64,000 nucleotides of DNA from Halomonas sp. A40-4 (GTDB taxonomy: Bacteria > Pseudomonadota > Gammaproteobacteria > Pseudomonadales > Halomonadaceae). Below, piece by piece: positions 44,201 to 54,286 of the stretch. The stretch spans positions 3,038,001-3,102,000 of the forward strand of contig NZ_CP065230.1 of NCBI RefSeq assembly GCF_015767635.1, read 5' to 3'. Every line of letters starts with the position of its first letter. Position 1 is the first letter of the stretch. A model generated the notes under the pieces. It made no database searches. It saw only the letters and a list, made by a program, of their open reading frames with translations, and was not told where the DNA came from. The position numbers and the translations under genes were made by a program.

Positions 44201-45097
44201 ATGCAGCGCTGGGATCGAATTGAAGCTTTCATTGAGGTAGTCCGCCTGGAAAGCTTCTCGGCGGCAGCGCGCCACCTCAAGGTATCAACCTCTCACACCA
44301 GCCGCCTGGTCAGCCAGCTCGAAAATCAGTTGGGCGTTCAGTTGCTGTACCGCACTACCCGCCAGATCCGCTTGACCGATGCCGGCTCTATCTATGTGGA
44401 ACACTGTCGGCACCTGTTCGACGGATTGCGTGATGCCGAACAGGTGTTGAGCGAACAACAGGGCAAACCTCACGGCGTGTTGAAACTCACCTCAGCGACG
44501 ACGTTTGGAGAGCGCTATATCGCGCCGCTGGTCAACGACTTCCAGTGCCTGCACCCGCAGTTGGACGTGCAGATGCACTTTACCAACCGTCCGGTCGAGT
44601 TGATTGACGAAGGCTTTGATATAGCGATTCGCATGGGGGTGCTCAAGGATTCGAGCATGATTGCGCGTCGCCTATGCAAACGCCGCGAATATATTGTCGG
44701 CTCGCAAGCCTACTTTCGCCAGGCGACCCGGCCGCATACGCTGGGCGAGCTGAGCCAGCACCGCTGCCTGGTGGGCTCGCGACCCAACTGGCTGTTTGAG
44801 GTCAATGGCCAGCGACGTGAAGTCAAGGTCAACGGTTGCTGGCAGGCCAACTCAGGACCAGCCCTGCTCGACGCCACACGGAAGGGCCTTGGCCTTGCGC
44901 AACTACCTGACTACTACGTCGCACCTTATCTTGCCAGTGGAGAGCTGGTCGCCGTGCTGGAACCCTTTCAGCACCATGATACCGGGGTATGGGCGGTTTA
45001 CCCCCACCATCGGCATCTTTCACCCAAGATACGCCAACTGGTGGATTATCTTGTCGAGCATATTGATCAGGTGCTACCTGACACTCAATGGCGTTAA
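44201..45097 (+). CDS. LysR-type transcriptional regulator (CrgA/DsdC-like subgroup)
   Basis: A 298-residue LysR protein with a DNA-binding domain at about 3-62 (FSAAARHLKVSTSHTSRLVSQLENQLGVQLLYRTTR) and a full effector domain ending DQVLPDTQWR. The sequence style, including LTDAGSIYVEHCR, is that of the large YafC/CrgA-like group. It diverges from the metallo-beta-lactamase-fold gene across 202 bases, the classic layout for control of that gene and itself. No clear inverted repeat was recognised in the gap. Confidence 0.88.
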   Translation: MQRWDRIEAFIEVVRLESFSAAARHLKVSTSHTSRLVSQLENQLGVQLLYRTTRQIRLTDAGSIYVEHCRHLFDGLRDAEQVLSEQQGKPHGVLKLTSATTFGERYIAPLVNDFQCLHPQLDVQMHFTNRPVELIDEGFDIAIRMGVLKDSSMIARRLCKRREYIVGSQAYFRQATRPHTLGELSQHRCLVGSRPNWLFEVNGQRREVKVNGCWQANSGPALLDATRKGLGLAQLPDYYVAPYLASGELVAVLEPFQHHDTGVWAVYPHHRHLSPKIRQLVDYLVEHIDQVLPDTQWR

Positions 45098-45249
45098 CCC
45101 CTCACCCAGGCAAGGTCGACATCCGAATCGCGACAACGGCATGCTAGTTCGACGTGCGGTCACAGAAAGATGACGATATAATGAACGTCCATCCAGGCAT
45201 GTTTTTTCTTTCTGCTTAGCATAACTGCTTACCCACAAAGGACGTTGGT

Positions 45250-45900
45250 ATGTCGCCTCCCTTTTCCTGGCCAATCGGCTTTCAAACCCTCTTTCTACGT
45301 GCCGTGCTGTACGTATTATTTATTGGCGCTATCGCTCAAGGTGCCTACTTAGAAGCGCTGTATCTTCCCGATATCCGCTTTTCAGAACTTGGTTTTACCG
45401 AATTTACGCAGACATTGGTGTTGGCTACATGCTGCGCGATGCTGATCTACATTCGGCAGGTACTGAAGGTGTGGCCCACCGTTACATTGCTGCTTCTTGG
45501 GTTCGTGGCCGCTTCTCTGGTGCGCGAACAAGATCACTTTTTGGATACTTATGTTGCTGACAATACCTGGAAAGTGCTTGTTGCACTGATCATCCTCCCG
45601 ACCCTCGCTTGGGTGGTTAAACAGCGTCAATGTTTTCTCGAGGAATTCGCCCATTACAGCAATACCTTCGCCTTTGGCTTGTTCACGGCCGGTGTACTTA
45701 CCACCTACATTTTCTCGCGGTTATATGGGCGACAGGAATTCTGGAAAGCGATTCTTGAAGATAGCTACTCAGGAACTTTCAAGAGCGTCGCTGAAGAAGT
45801 GGTTGAGCTGCTCGGTTACAGCTTGATTCTTATCGCTACTTTGGAGTTGTTATTGCTTGCTCGCCGCGTTTATCAAGCGCGCAAGTTGTCGTCGCTATAG
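45250..45900 (+). CDS. Six-helix inner-membrane protein of unknown function
   Basis: The 216-residue protein has predicted membrane helices at about 14-33, 48-66, 70-88, 105-122, 138-158 and 186-205. Between helices 3 and 4 is a polar stretch SLVREQDHFLDTYVADNTWK, and between helices 5 and 6 an acidic stretch KSVAEEVVELLGY; clustered charged residues next to membrane helices suggest a binding or catalytic site rather than a passive anchor. I do not recognise the family. It stands alone between the LysR gene and a bidirectional terminator shared with rpoD. Confidence 0.7.
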   Translation: MSPPFSWPIGFQTLFLRAVLYVLFIGAIAQGAYLEALYLPDIRFSELGFTEFTQTLVLATCCAMLIYIRQVLKVWPTVTLLLLGFVAASLVREQDHFLDTYVADNTWKVLVALIILPTLAWVVKQRQCFLEEFAHYSNTFAFGLFTAGVLTTYIFSRLYGRQEFWKAILEDSYSGTFKSVAEEVVELLGYSLILIATLELLLLARRVYQARKLSSL

Positions 45901-45932
45901 AGCCACCGCACTCGCCATACGAAATCACCATA

Positions 45933-45967
45933 AAAAAGCCCGCCGTTCGATGAACGGCGGGCTTTTT
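45933..45967. terminator. Bidirectional terminator between the six-helix protein and rpoD
   Basis: AAAAAGCCCGCCGTTC (45933-45948) pairs perfectly with GAACGGCGGGCTTTTT (45952-45967) around a GAT loop. The A and T ends give a U-run in both directions. Confidence 0.95.
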
Positions 45968-45988
45968 GATGCGGTATGAAACGCCTTG

Positions 45989-47833
45989 TTATTCGTCGAG
46001 GAACGAGCGCAGTGGCTCAGAACGACTCGGGTGACGCAGCTTGCGAAGCGCCTTGGCTTCAATCTGGCGAATTCGCTCACGGGTCACATCGAACTGCTTG
46101 CCCACCTCTTCAAGGGTATGGTCGGTGTTCATATCGATACCAAACCGCATGCGCAGCACTTTGGCTTCACGCGCCGTCAAGCCGCCCAACACATTACGCG
46201 TGGCTTCGACCAAACCTTCGCCAGTTGCCAAATCGATTGGCAGCAACATGGTGCCGTCTTCGATAAAGTCACCCAGATGCGAGTCGTCGTCATCGCCAAT
46301 GGGCGTCTCCATGGAGATGGGCTCTTTGGCAATCTTGAGCACCTTGCGGACTTTATCCTCCGGCATTTCCAAGCGCTCACCCAGCTCTTCCGGGGTCGGC
46401 TCGCGGCCCATTTCCTGCAGCATCTGACGCGATACGCGGTTGAGCTTGTTGATCGTTTCGATCATGTGCACCGGAATACGGATAGTACGAGCCTGATCGG
46501 CAATCGACCGGGTAATCGCTTGGCGAATCCACCAGGTGGCATAGGTCGAAAACTTGTAGCCACGGCGATATTCGAATTTGTCGACCGCTTTCATCAGGCC
46601 AATATTGCCTTCCTGAATCAGATCCAGGAACTGCAAACCGCGATTGGTATACTTCTTGGCAATCGAGATCACCAAGCGCAAGTTGGCTTCCACCATCTCT
46701 TTCTTGGCACGGCGGGCTTTCGCTTCACCAATCGACAGCTTGCGGTTGACCTCTTTCAGGTCAGACACTTTCAGCTGCACCATGTCCTCTTCAAAGGCAA
46801 TCTTGCGCTGAGAGCGGGCAATATCGGCGCGCAGTGGCTCCAGACGATCAGCGTACTTGGGCTGCTCGGACTGAAACGCATCCAGCCATTTCGGGTTTGA
46901 CTCACTCCCCGGAAACGACTTGATAAAGGTTTTGCGCGGCACCTTGGCTTTCTTCACGCACATCTGCATGATAGCTTTTTCCTGAGCACGCACCTGCTCA
47001 ATGCTAATGCGTACCTGCCCCACCAACCGCTCGAAATGCTTGGGCACCAGCTTGATCGGGGAGAACAGCACCGCCAGACGCGCCTGCTCCGTTTTCAGCT
47101 CGGCACTACCACGACCGTATTGGGCAAAAGCCGCTTCTACCGCTGCGTTCTGCTCACGAATCTGCTCGAAGCGCGCACGCGCCTCTTCGGGATCCGGGCC
47201 GCCTTCGCTCGCGGTGGAGTCATCATCTTCGTCGTCGCCTTCGACGTCTTCATCAACTTCTGTCACGGGCTCTGGCTCGGGCACTTCTGCTTCCGCCACG
47301 CCAGGGATACCTTCATCCGGGTCGATAAACCCAGAGAAGAGGTCGGATAACCGACCGGGAGCCTCTTCGTCCTGGGTCGCGTCGTAGGCGTCCAGAATAG
47401 AGGCCACGGCACCAGGCAAATAGGCCAGCGCCGACATGACTTCGCGTGTCCCCTCTTCAATCCGCTTGGCGATTTCGATCTCGCCTTCACGGGTCAAGAG
47501 TTCAACCGTGCCCATCTCACGCATGTACATGCGGACAGGGTCGGTGGTGCGACCGACGTCGCTTTCCACGGCGGCAAGGGCCGCAACGGCCTCTTCCGCA
47601 GCGGACTCGTCCGTGGAGTGATCCGACATCATCAAAGTGTCTTCATCTGGCGCTTCTTCAACGACACTAATACCCATGTCGTTGATCATGCCAATGATGT
47701 CTTCCACTTGATCCGGGTCGGCGATATCCTCGGGTAGATGGTCGTTGACCTCGGCATAGGTCAGGTAACCCTGTTCCTTGCCGCGCGCGATCAACTCCTT
47801 CAGACGCGACTGCTGCTGTGCATTTCCAGCCAT
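45989..47833 (-). CDS. rpoD: RNA polymerase primary sigma factor, sigma-70
   Basis: The 614-residue protein has region 1.1 (about 1-80), region 1.2, an acidic non-conserved insertion (about 185-225; [20 protein letters not shown]), region 2 with [19 protein letters not shown], region 3, and region 4.2 with [30 protein letters not shown]. It directs core RNA polymerase to housekeeping promoters. It is the last gene of the rpsU-dnaG-rpoD macromolecular synthesis cluster, but a 219-base gap with its own promoter separates it from dnaG. Confidence 0.98.
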   Translation of the reverse strand: MAGNAQQQSRLKELIARGKEQGYLTYAEVNDHLPEDIADPDQVEDIIGMINDMGISVVEEAPDEDTLMMSDHSTDESAAEEAVAALAAVESDVGRTTDPVRMYMREMGTVELLTREGEIEIAKRIEEGTREVMSALAYLPGAVASILDAYDATQDEEAPGRLSDLFSGFIDPDEGIPGVAEAEVPEPEPVTEVDEDVEGDDEDDDSTASEGGPDPEEARARFEQIREQNAAVEAAFAQYGRGSAELKTEQARLAVLFSPIKLVPKHFERLVGQVRISIEQVRAQEKAIMQMCVKKAKVPRKTFIKSFPGSESNPKWLDAFQSEQPKYADRLEPLRADIARSQRKIAFEEDMVQLKVSDLKEVNRKLSIGEAKARRAKKEMVEANLRLVISIAKKYTNRGLQFLDLIQEGNIGLMKAVDKFEYRRGYKFSTYATWWIRQAITRSIADQARTIRIPVHMIETINKLNRVSRQMLQEMGREPTPEELGERLEMPEDKVRKVLKIAKEPISMETPIGDDDDSHLGDFIEDGTMLLPIDLATGEGLVEATRNVLGGLTAREAKVLRMRFGIDMNTDHTLEEVGKQFDVTRERIRQIEAKALRKLRHPSRSEPLRSFLDE

Positions 47834-47901
47834 AGAAACCCTATCTCGACGAAGAAGAATGAAGCACCTGAAGCGCTGACATAAAACCTAACAAGCCTAA
47901 C

Positions 47902-47931
47902 ATTATAGCGTGATTGGCTTGAGTTTTTCCA
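47902..47931 (-). promoter_or_regulatory. Probable rpoD promoter in the dnaG-rpoD gap
   Basis: On the minus strand TGGAAA (47931-47926) and a perfect TATAAT (47907-47902) lie 18 bases apart, 69 bases upstream of the rpoD start. The rest of the gap (47834-48052) holds a weak seven-bp hairpin, GAGGCGG/CCGCCTC at 48009-48039, near the dnaG stop. Confidence 0.5.
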
Positions 47932-48052
47932 GTTTGTGTATTTGCGCTGTCATTCAGGTGTGTTAGGTTGATTAGTTAGCCACTTTTTAACCCGTGGCAA
48001 TTGATTTGGAGGCGGTACAGTGATAATTCAACCCGCCTCTTTGCAAGTAGCG

Positions 48053-49909
48053 TCAATGTGGTCGCTGAGACAGCTCCATTACCAAGCTTGCCAGACGCTG
48101 GCGCTGTGTTTTATCGAGCTTTTGTCCATGACGCTCTTGCGCCAGCAATGCTTCATATTCCTCTCGCGGCGATTGTTGGCGCTGCAAATGTTTAAGATGT
48201 TCCACCAATCCCGTTAGCTCTGTTTCCCGCGTCGACCGGGGAATCAGCAGTTCACGCTTTGCGAATTCAGCCAGCCGCGAGCCCTCTACACTGCCTTGAA
48301 AATGCGCCAAAACCACCTGAGGACTGCGATAACGCCCAGCCCGCAAGAGCGCCAGCAACTCTCGGCATAGACGCACATCACTGCCTTCCGGCCCGTCACT
48401 ACCCGGCAACCATGCATCATTCTCTGGCAGGCTCGTCACCAGGCCGGGCTCGTGAAGCAGGAGCTGCACAATACGCCCAACCGGCGACAGCGCTTGCTCC
48501 CGAACTGTCGGACGCGCTGGAGCGCTCTGCGGCCTGGAACTCTCAGCACTGGAGGATTCAACTGCCTCCCCGCGAGTCTGTTGCTGGCGCGCTGCCGCCT
48601 CGACACGCTTTTCCAGCAACTCTTTCAACTGCTCCTGAGTCAAACCACTACGCTTGGCAAGCGCCTCGAGCATCAATGATTTGAGCATGCCATCCGGCAC
48701 TTTTTTCAATGCCTCAAGCACCCGACTGGCAAACCGCTCGCGCCCTTCCACGGTATTAAGGTCACGGTCCTGGGCTGCCTGCTCAAAGAGAAACTCAGAC
48801 AGCGGCATCGCACAGGTGACACGGTCCTGGAAAGCCTCGGTTCCTTCGCGGCGCACCAGCGTATCCGGGTCATCGCCTTCCGGCAGAAACAAGAACCGCG
48901 CCTCTCGGCCGTCGATCATCATCGGCAGCGCGGTTTCGAGTGCCCGACTTGCCGCCTCGCGGCCAGCCCGGTCGCCGTCAAAGCAAAACACCACGCGCCC
49001 GACGAGACGGAAGAGGCGACTCAAGTGATCTTCCGTGGTGGCCGTACCAAGAGTGGCCACGGCATTATGAATGCCATATTGCGCCAGGGCGACAACGTCC
49101 ATATAGCCCTCGACCATCACCAGTTGCTCAAGCCTGCTGGAGGCTTGGCGGGCTTCATAAAGGCCATAGAGCTCCCGCCCTTTATGAAACACGGGCGTTT
49201 CCGGAGAGTTAAGGTACTTGGGCTGACCGTCACCCATTACCCGACCACCGAAAGCGATTGTACGACCGCGCAGATCACGGATCGGGAACATTACCCGGTC
49301 ACGAAAGCGGTCGTAAGTGCGCCCTGTGTCTTCACGGTGAATCAACAGACCATATTCAATCTGCACCGACTCACTGATACCCCGCTCGCTCAGGTGTTGC
49401 TTGAGCGCTTCCCAGCCCCCTGGTGCATAGCCAATGCCGTAGTCACTGATGACATCACTGGAAAGACCGCGTTCGTGCAAATACTGCTTGGCATCCTGCC
49501 CTTCCTGCATTTTCAGCCGCTCGCGGTAAAAGCTGGCGGCAAGCTCAAGCAGATTAACGCCTTCTTTACGCTTTTTTTCGCGTTGCTGGGCGCGCGGATC
49601 GTCAGCCCCTTCTCGGGGCACTTCAACCCCCAAGCGCCCGGCCAACTGCTCAACCGCCTCGGGAAACGGCAACTTGTCGTATTCCATCAAAAAACGCAGC
49701 GCATTGCCGTGCGCCCCACAGCCAAAGCAGTGATAGAACTGCTTGTCAGCGCTCACCGTAAACGAAGGGGTTTTTTCTTGATGGAAAGGACATAGGCCCG
49801 AGTAGTTGCGACCTGCTTTTTTTAGCTGTACACGCTCACCAACCACTTCCACCACATCAACGCGGCCGAGAAGATCGTCGATAAAACGCTGTGGAATTTG
49901 GCCAGCCAT
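48053..49909 (-). CDS. dnaG: DNA primase
   Basis: DnaG makes RNA primers at the replication fork. The start at 49909 gives the usual MAGQIPQRFIDDLL beginning and 618 residues; an in-frame ATG at 49921 would add four. The CHC2 zinc-binding domain has C40, H43, C61 and C64 (CPFHQEKTPSF ... HCFGCGAHG). The TOPRIM domain has VEGYMDVVAL and FCFDGDRAGREAA. The C-terminal helicase-binding part (about 450-618) is divergent, as is normal. It follows rpsU after a terminator-like hairpin, the arrangement that limits dnaG expression in E. coli. Confidence 0.97.
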   Translation of the reverse strand: MAGQIPQRFIDDLLGRVDVVEVVGERVQLKKAGRNYSGLCPFHQEKTPSFTVSADKQFYHCFGCGAHGNALRFLMEYDKLPFPEAVEQLAGRLGVEVPREGADDPRAQQREKKRKEGVNLLELAASFYRERLKMQEGQDAKQYLHERGLSSDVISDYGIGYAPGGWEALKQHLSERGISESVQIEYGLLIHREDTGRTYDRFRDRVMFPIRDLRGRTIAFGGRVMGDGQPKYLNSPETPVFHKGRELYGLYEARQASSRLEQLVMVEGYMDVVALAQYGIHNAVATLGTATTEDHLSRLFRLVGRVVFCFDGDRAGREAASRALETALPMMIDGREARFLFLPEGDDPDTLVRREGTEAFQDRVTCAMPLSEFLFEQAAQDRDLNTVEGRERFASRVLEALKKVPDGMLKSLMLEALAKRSGLTQEQLKELLEKRVEAAARQQQTRGEAVESSSAESSRPQSAPARPTVREQALSPVGRIVQLLLHEPGLVTSLPENDAWLPGSDGPEGSDVRLCRELLALLRAGRYRSPQVVLAHFQGSVEGSRLAEFAKRELLIPRSTRETELTGLVEHLKHLQRQQSPREEYEALLAQERHGQKLDKTQRQRLASLVMELSQRPH

Positions 49910-50023
49910 GGATGCAGGCATCCTCGCGCGGGGCGCTGATTCGCGAACCTAATGTCATCAGACACTATCGTCATGAGGGACGATGCCTGATCACCTTAGA
50001 CACGCTTGGATAAACGCAAAACA

Positions 50024-50048
50024 AGCGGCCACCTAGATGGCGGCCGCT
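50024..50048 (-). terminator. Attenuating terminator between rpsU and dnaG
   Basis: AGCGGCC and GGCCGCT pair around a partly paired centre, and the minus strand continues TTGTTTTG. A terminator in this gap is conserved in enterobacteria, where it lets rpsU be made in excess over dnaG. Confidence 0.7.
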
Positions 50049-50100
50049 CGGCATCCCTCTAGAAACACACCATGAGTGACATAGCGTGTTTCGGTACGGA

Positions 50101-50316
50101 TCAATAGAGCCGTTCGAAACGCTTTTGTTCACGCTGAACTTTCTTGGCGTGACGTTTTACGGCCGCAGCCGCTTTGCGCTTGCGCTCAGCAGTCGGCTTC
50201 TCATAGTGCTCGCGACGACGTACTTCAGAGAGAACGCCGGCTTTTTCGCAAGAACGCTTGAAGCGACGCAGGGCGACGTCAAACGGCTCGTTATCACGTA
50301 CTTTTACAGAAGGCAT
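50101..50316 (-). CDS. rpsU: 30S ribosomal protein S21
   Basis: The 71-residue, very basic protein ([41 protein letters not shown]) is a full-length S21, which helps the small subunit bind mRNA at initiation. It is the first gene of the rpsU-dnaG-rpoD cluster and diverges from tsaD. AAGGTAGGTGAG precedes the start codon. Confidence 0.98.
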   Translation of the reverse strand: MPSVKVRDNEPFDVALRRFKRSCEKAGVLSEVRRREHYEKPTAERKRKAAAAVKRHAKKVQREQKRFERLY

Positions 50317-50473
50317 TAAGCACTCACCTACCTTAAGGAGTCTTGAGTTCGGATAGTACGCACACCGTTACGCATGTATGCGAGCACAGTGCACGACTCA
50401 GTTTTACAGCGCACAATATTCTAATCCTGCTGGGCACGCTTTGCAAATGCTAACACCCACTCGCCATTAGGAA

Positions 50474-50482
50474 TGCTAGAAT
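50474..50482 (+). promoter_or_regulatory. Extended -10 element ahead of tsaD
   Basis: TGCTAGAAT fits an extended -10 (TGnTAGAAT) 33 bases before the tsaD start. No good -35 box lies at the right distance. The 199-base divergent region 50317-50515 must also hold the rpsU promoter, which I could not place. Confidence 0.35.
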
Positions 50483-50515
50483 AGGCCACCTATTTTTTCA
50501 CAGAGTTATTGTCCT

Positions 50516-51565
50516 ATGCGCGTACTGGGCATTGAAACGTCCTGCGATGAAACCGGCGTCGCCATTTACGATTCGTCGCTGACCGGCGGCCAAGGTCTGC
50601 TCGCCGATGCGCTTTACAGCCAAATTGCCATGCACACCGATTACGGTGGCGTTGTGCCAGAACTGGCCTCACGCGACCATACCCGCAAACTGCTACCACT
50701 TATTGAGCAAGTTCTTGCCGACGCCGGGCTCGAGCGCCACGACCTTGATGGTATCGCCTATACCGCTGGACCTGGCCTGGTCGGCGCGTTAATGGTGGGC
50801 GCCAGCACCGCCCATGGCATGGCCCGCGGACTGGGCATTCCCGTGCTTGGCGTGCATCACATGGAAGGCCACTTACTGGCTCCCATGCTCGAGGACGACG
50901 CCCCCGACTTCCCGTTTGTGGCGCTGCTGGTGTCCGGCGGCCACACCCAACTGGTAAACGTGCAGGGGCTAGGCCACTACCAGCTTCTCGGCGAGTCGGT
51001 GGACGATGCCGCTGGCGAAGCCTTCGACAAAGCCGCCAAAATGCTCGGGCTGGCCTACCCGGGCGGCCCCCACGTGGCGGCGCTGGCCGAACAAGGGAAC
51101 CCTGAGCGTTTTCGCTTTCCCCGCCCAATGACCGACCGCCCGGGACTGGACTTCAGCTTTTCCGGGCTGAAGACCCACACCCTCACCGCTATTCGCCAGC
51201 TGGAAATGGCAGACAAGCTGGACGACCAGGCCCGGGCTGACGTTGCCCGCGCCTTTGAAGAAGCAGTTGTCGACACCCTGGTCATCAAGTGCCGTCGGGC
51301 GCTGGATCAAACCGGCCTTAAGCGGCTGGTCGTGGCGGGCGGTGTAAGCGCCAATCATCGTCTCCGCGAACGGCTCGCCCAGGCCTGTGAAAAACGCCAG
51401 GCAAAGGCCTACTATCCGCGCGGACGTTTTTGTACTGATAACGGTGCCATGATCGCCTATGTGGGTGCCCAGCGACTCGTCGCCGGCGAGCAGGACGCAA
51501 GCGGCATCATGCAGGCCACACCGCGCTGGCCGCTCGCCGACCTGGCGGCACCGACCACGCCTTAG
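50516..51565 (+). CDS. tsaD: tRNA N6-threonylcarbamoyladenosine transferase
   Basis: TsaD, with TsaB and TsaE, transfers the threonylcarbamoyl group to A37 of ANN-decoding tRNAs. The 349 residues match the family. The ASKHA fold starts [19 protein letters not shown], the metal-binding histidines H115 and H119 lie in [10 protein letters not shown], and [16 protein letters not shown] and [15 protein letters not shown] are conserved. It is divergent from rpsU, the widespread gammaproteobacterial order, and its stop is 10 bases from that of the convergent plsY. Confidence 0.97.
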   Translation: MRVLGIETSCDETGVAIYDSSLTGGQGLLADALYSQIAMHTDYGGVVPELASRDHTRKLLPLIEQVLADAGLERHDLDGIAYTAGPGLVGALMVGASTAHGMARGLGIPVLGVHHMEGHLLAPMLEDDAPDFPFVALLVSGGHTQLVNVQGLGHYQLLGESVDDAAGEAFDKAAKMLGLAYPGGPHVAALAEQGNPERFRFPRPMTDRPGLDFSFSGLKTHTLTAIRQLEMADKLDDQARADVARAFEEAVVDTLVIKCRRALDQTGLKRLVVAGGVSANHRLRERLAQACEKRQAKAYYPRGRFCTDNGAMIAYVGAQRLVAGEQDASGIMQATPRWPLADLAAPTTP

Positions 51566-51575
51566 CCGCCGCCTC

Positions 51576-52148
51576 TCAGGAGCCTCCAAATGGCGGCTCC
51601 TCACCGCGCTTCAGCCGACGAATATTCAACGCATGACGGGTCAGCACCAGCAAGCTGAACCCGCCAACCACCAGCACATAAGATGGTGCCAGCCAGCTGC
51701 ATACCAGCGGCGCCAGCATAGCGCTCCAAAGCGATGCCAGCGCGGCTGTTTTCAGCCGCCAGGCAAGCAGGGCCCAGACCAGGGCACTGATTAGCGCCAC
51801 AGCGGGCACCAATACCAGTAGCACGCCGAACGCACTGGCGACTGCCTTGCCACCGCGAAACCCATGCCATAACGGGTAGCTGTGGCCCAGCAAGACGGCC
51901 AACCCCACCATCCCCTGAAGCCAGACGGGAAAGCCCAGCAGCTTGGCGGCGAGCACCGCCGGCATGCCTTTCAGCGCATCGAGCAGCAGCGTGGCTGCCG
52001 CCAGACGGGCGCCGTACAGGCGCAGCACGTTGGAAAAGCCTGGGTTGTGCGAGCCGTGCTGCCGGGGGTCGGGCACCCCTGCCCAGCGGCAGACGCTAAG
52101 TGCCGCCAGCCAGCTACCGCTCGCATATCCCACTAGTATCCATATCAT
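51576..52148 (-). CDS. plsY: Acyl-phosphate glycerol-3-phosphate acyltransferase
   Basis: PlsY acylates position 1 of glycerol-3-phosphate from acyl-phosphate in the inner membrane, starting phospholipid synthesis. The start at 52148 (MIWILVGYASGSWLAAL) gives 190 residues and puts the first helix at the N-terminus; the longer frame to 52199 adds a hydrophilic stretch. Conserved motifs are QHGSHNPGFSNVLRLYG, a variant of GSGNPGATN, and HSYPLWHGFRGGKAVASAFG. About five helices are expected. It diverges from folB across 80 bases. Confidence 0.93.
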   Translation of the reverse strand: MIWILVGYASGSWLAALSVCRWAGVPDPRQHGSHNPGFSNVLRLYGARLAAATLLLDALKGMPAVLAAKLLGFPVWLQGMVGLAVLLGHSYPLWHGFRGGKAVASAFGVLLVLVPAVALISALVWALLAWRLKTAALASLWSAMLAPLVCSWLAPSYVLVVGGFSLLVLTRHALNIRRLKRGEEPPFGGS

Positions 52149-52228
52149 GCCATTGTGCTCGCGTTGGCTACTGTTGCTGAGCGCTCTGCTCACGTACAAT
52201 CGCTCGCTCGTTGTGTTGGGGAAGGCTC

Positions 52229-52609
52229 ATGGACCGCATTTTCATCGAAGCGCTTGAGGTAGATACCATTATTGGCGTCTACGAATGGGAGCGCACCATT
52301 CATCAGTCACTGCGTCTGGATTTAACGCTGGCGACCGATATTCGCTCGGCGGCGGCCACCGATGACCTTCGGCTCACGCTGGATTACGCTGCCATTTGCC
52401 AGCGTATTCAACAGTTTGCTGATACTCATCAGTTTGCTCTGGTGGAAACCTTCGCCGAGCGCCTGGCCGCCTGCCTGCGCAATGATTTCCCGATCAGTTG
52501 GCTGCGACTTACCGTCCACAAACCCGGCGCCATCCCCAATGCACGCAGTGTCGGCCTGGAAATCACCCGCGGCACGCTCCCCGACGAAACCGGAGCAACC
52601 ACCCAATGA
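52229..52609 (+). CDS. folB: Dihydroneopterin aldolase
   Basis: FolB cleaves 7,8-dihydroneopterin to 6-hydroxymethyl-dihydropterin in folate synthesis. The start ATG at 52229 follows GGGGAAGG and gives 126 residues starting MDRIFIEALEVDTIIGVYEWER, the family pattern with the conserved glutamate. The C-terminal LTVHKPGAIPNARSVGLEITR carries the conserved lysine. The stop overlaps the folK start by four bases, so the two sequential enzymes are translated together. Confidence 0.95.
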   Translation: MDRIFIEALEVDTIIGVYEWERTIHQSLRLDLTLATDIRSAAATDDLRLTLDYAAICQRIQQFADTHQFALVETFAERLAACLRNDFPISWLRLTVHKPGAIPNARSVGLEITRGTLPDETGATTQ

Positions 52610-53151
52610 GCTTAGTGACCGTGAGCCTGGGCAGCAATATCGAGCCCGCCAGACACATTCGCTTATGCCTTGATGCGCTGGCCGACACCTTCGGTTCGCT
52701 TGAGGTATCCCGGGTGTTCGAGAGCGAACCCGTTGGCTTCAGTGATCGGCGCAATTTTTTCAACCTGGTGGTGGCGTTTCATAGCGACTGGACACCCGGT
52801 GAGCTACAGGCCTGGGCCAAACAACTAGAGGCCAACCATGGCCGAACGCCCGACACGGCAAAATACAGCCCCCGCGCGCTAGATATCGACCTGCTGACGG
52901 TGGGTGACGCCTGCGGCATCGTTGACGGGATCACGCTTCCCCGCGCCGAAATCAACTACAATGCCTTTGTCTTGCAGCCCTTGGCCGAACTCCTGCCCAC
53001 ACACTGCCATCCCCACTGTCGCACCCCTTATGCAACGCTCTGGGCAGCCTTTGAACTGGGCGCTCAGCGCTTATGGGCAATTGATTTCGAATGGCAAGGC
53101 ACATGGATTTCCCAGGCCGACACACCACTCCGTCAGGCGCTGGCCCGATAA
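52606..53151 (+). CDS. folK: 2-amino-4-hydroxy-6-hydroxymethyldihydropteridine pyrophosphokinase
   Basis: FolK transfers pyrophosphate from ATP to the product of FolB. The real start is the ATG at 52606, overlapping folB, giving 181 residues: VTVSLGSNIEPARHI at the front, then the HPPK signature in KYSPRALDIDLLTVGD and PRAEINYNAFVLQPLAEL. It is somewhat longer than the E. coli enzyme, with a C-terminal extension of about 20 residues. It is convergent with cca, 13 bases away. Confidence 0.94.
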   Translation: MSLVTVSLGSNIEPARHIRLCLDALADTFGSLEVSRVFESEPVGFSDRRNFFNLVVAFHSDWTPGELQAWAKQLEANHGRTPDTAKYSPRALDIDLLTVGDACGIVDGITLPRAEINYNAFVLQPLAELLPTHCHPHCRTPYATLWAAFELGAQRLWAIDFEWQGTWISQADTPLRQALAR

Positions 53152-53164
53152 GCCCGGCCACACG

Positions 53165-54286
53165 TCAATTGAGCGTCTTGTCGATCGCCATGTGACGGCG
53201 CTCTTTTAGCGCAGCGCCCAGTTCGGCTCCCTGGAGACCTTCTGCCATCAACGACTGAGGACTTACCTGTTGCGCGGCCTGCCAAGCGGCGTTCAATGCG
53301 TCAACATGCTCCGGCGCCAACGCCGCCACCAGAGTCAACTGGGTATATACCTGAGAGGGCTTCCGCCAGGCATCGAGCCGCTCGAGCCAGTGAGACACCG
53401 CTGCGGCATCCAGCGTTCCTCCCACCAGGTGACGACTCAGGGCGGCATGCCGCGCTAGCTGCGCTACCGCATTCGGCAACCGTAAACGCCTGGCCAGCGA
53501 CTCGCGCGCGGCATCGTCCAGCGGCGAAACCAACAACGCATAGCGCCATTCGGCACCGGCCAGCGCATCATCATTCACCCCCAGCGACATAGCGTTGAGA
53601 CAATCACCCAAGCTGCCCCGCGTTAATTCAGGCCACCAGGTAGTCAGCGCACCACACTGGTCAAGTGTGGTGAAGTAGCTCGCCGGCCGCGCTTCGGCCA
53701 AGGCTTTTTCGGTTTCCCGCCATACCCGCTCAGCGGCCAAATAGGCCAGCTCACCGCTGCGGCTGACCTCCCCCATCAACGCCATCGTCTCCGGCGCAAT
53801 CGCAAAGCCCAGCGTTCTATAGCGTGCTAGAAAGCGCGCCGTACGTAACACACGCAGCGGATCTTCGCGAAACGCTGGGGAGACATGCCGTAGCTGTCGC
53901 TGTTCAATGTCCTGCTGGCCGTCAAAAGGATCGATCAGCGTACCATCAGGTGCTTCCGCGATCGCATTGACGGTCAGATCGCGACGCAGCAAGTCGTCCT
54001 CAAGGCTGACGTCAGGGCTGGCGATCACTTTAAAACCTGCATAGCCGTGCCCCGCTTTTCGCTCAGTGCGTGCCAGAGCGTATTCTTCAGCGCTCTCAGG
54101 ATGGAGAAACACCGGAAAGTCGCGCCCCACTGGCTTGAACCCTCGCTTGAGCATCTCATCGGGCGTAGTGCCCACGACCACCCAGTCGTTGTCATAGACC
54201 GGCCAGCCCAATAGCCTGTCGCGCACCGCCCCACCCACTCGGTAAACATCAAGTCCGGCGATACGCGGATCGCTGCCGCCCGTCAT
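53165..54286 (-). CDS. cca: CCA-adding tRNA nucleotidyltransferase
   Basis: Builds or repairs the 3' CCA of tRNAs. The class II nucleotidyltransferase head has [14 protein letters not shown] and the catalytic DND (32-34), followed by the [18 protein letters not shown] and [17 protein letters not shown] motifs. The 373 residues are about 40 fewer than E. coli Cca, and no HD phosphohydrolase motif was seen, so it is probably monofunctional. The start overlaps the apaH stop by four bases. It is the last gene of the lptD-led series on this strand. Confidence 0.95.
   Translation of the reverse strand: MTGGSDPRIAGLDVYRVGGAVRDRLLGWPVYDNDWVVVGTTPDEMLKRGFKPVGRDFPVFLHPESAEEYALARTERKAGHGYAGFKVIASPDVSLEDDLLRRDLTVNAIAEAPDGTLIDPFDGQQDIEQRQLRHVSPAFREDPLRVLRTARFLARYRTLGFAIAPETMALMGEVSRSGELAYLAAERVWRETEKALAEARPASYFTTLDQCGALTTWWPELTRGSLGDCLNAMSLGVNDDALAGAEWRYALLVSPLDDAARESLARRLRLPNAVAQLARHAALSRHLVGGTLDAAAVSHWLERLDAWRKPSQVYTQLTLVAALAPEHVDALNAAWQAAQQVSPQSLMAEGLQGAELGAALKERRHMAIDKTLN

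Noticed and set aside
45986..46900. Plus-strand open frame opposite rpoD
   Set aside because: It lies wholly within the rpoD coding region and shows no domain.
53165..54286. Truncated cca pseudogene
   Set aside because: The product is shorter than E. coli Cca, but all nucleotidyltransferase motifs are intact and the start is coupled to apaH; many Cca enzymes lack the HD domain.
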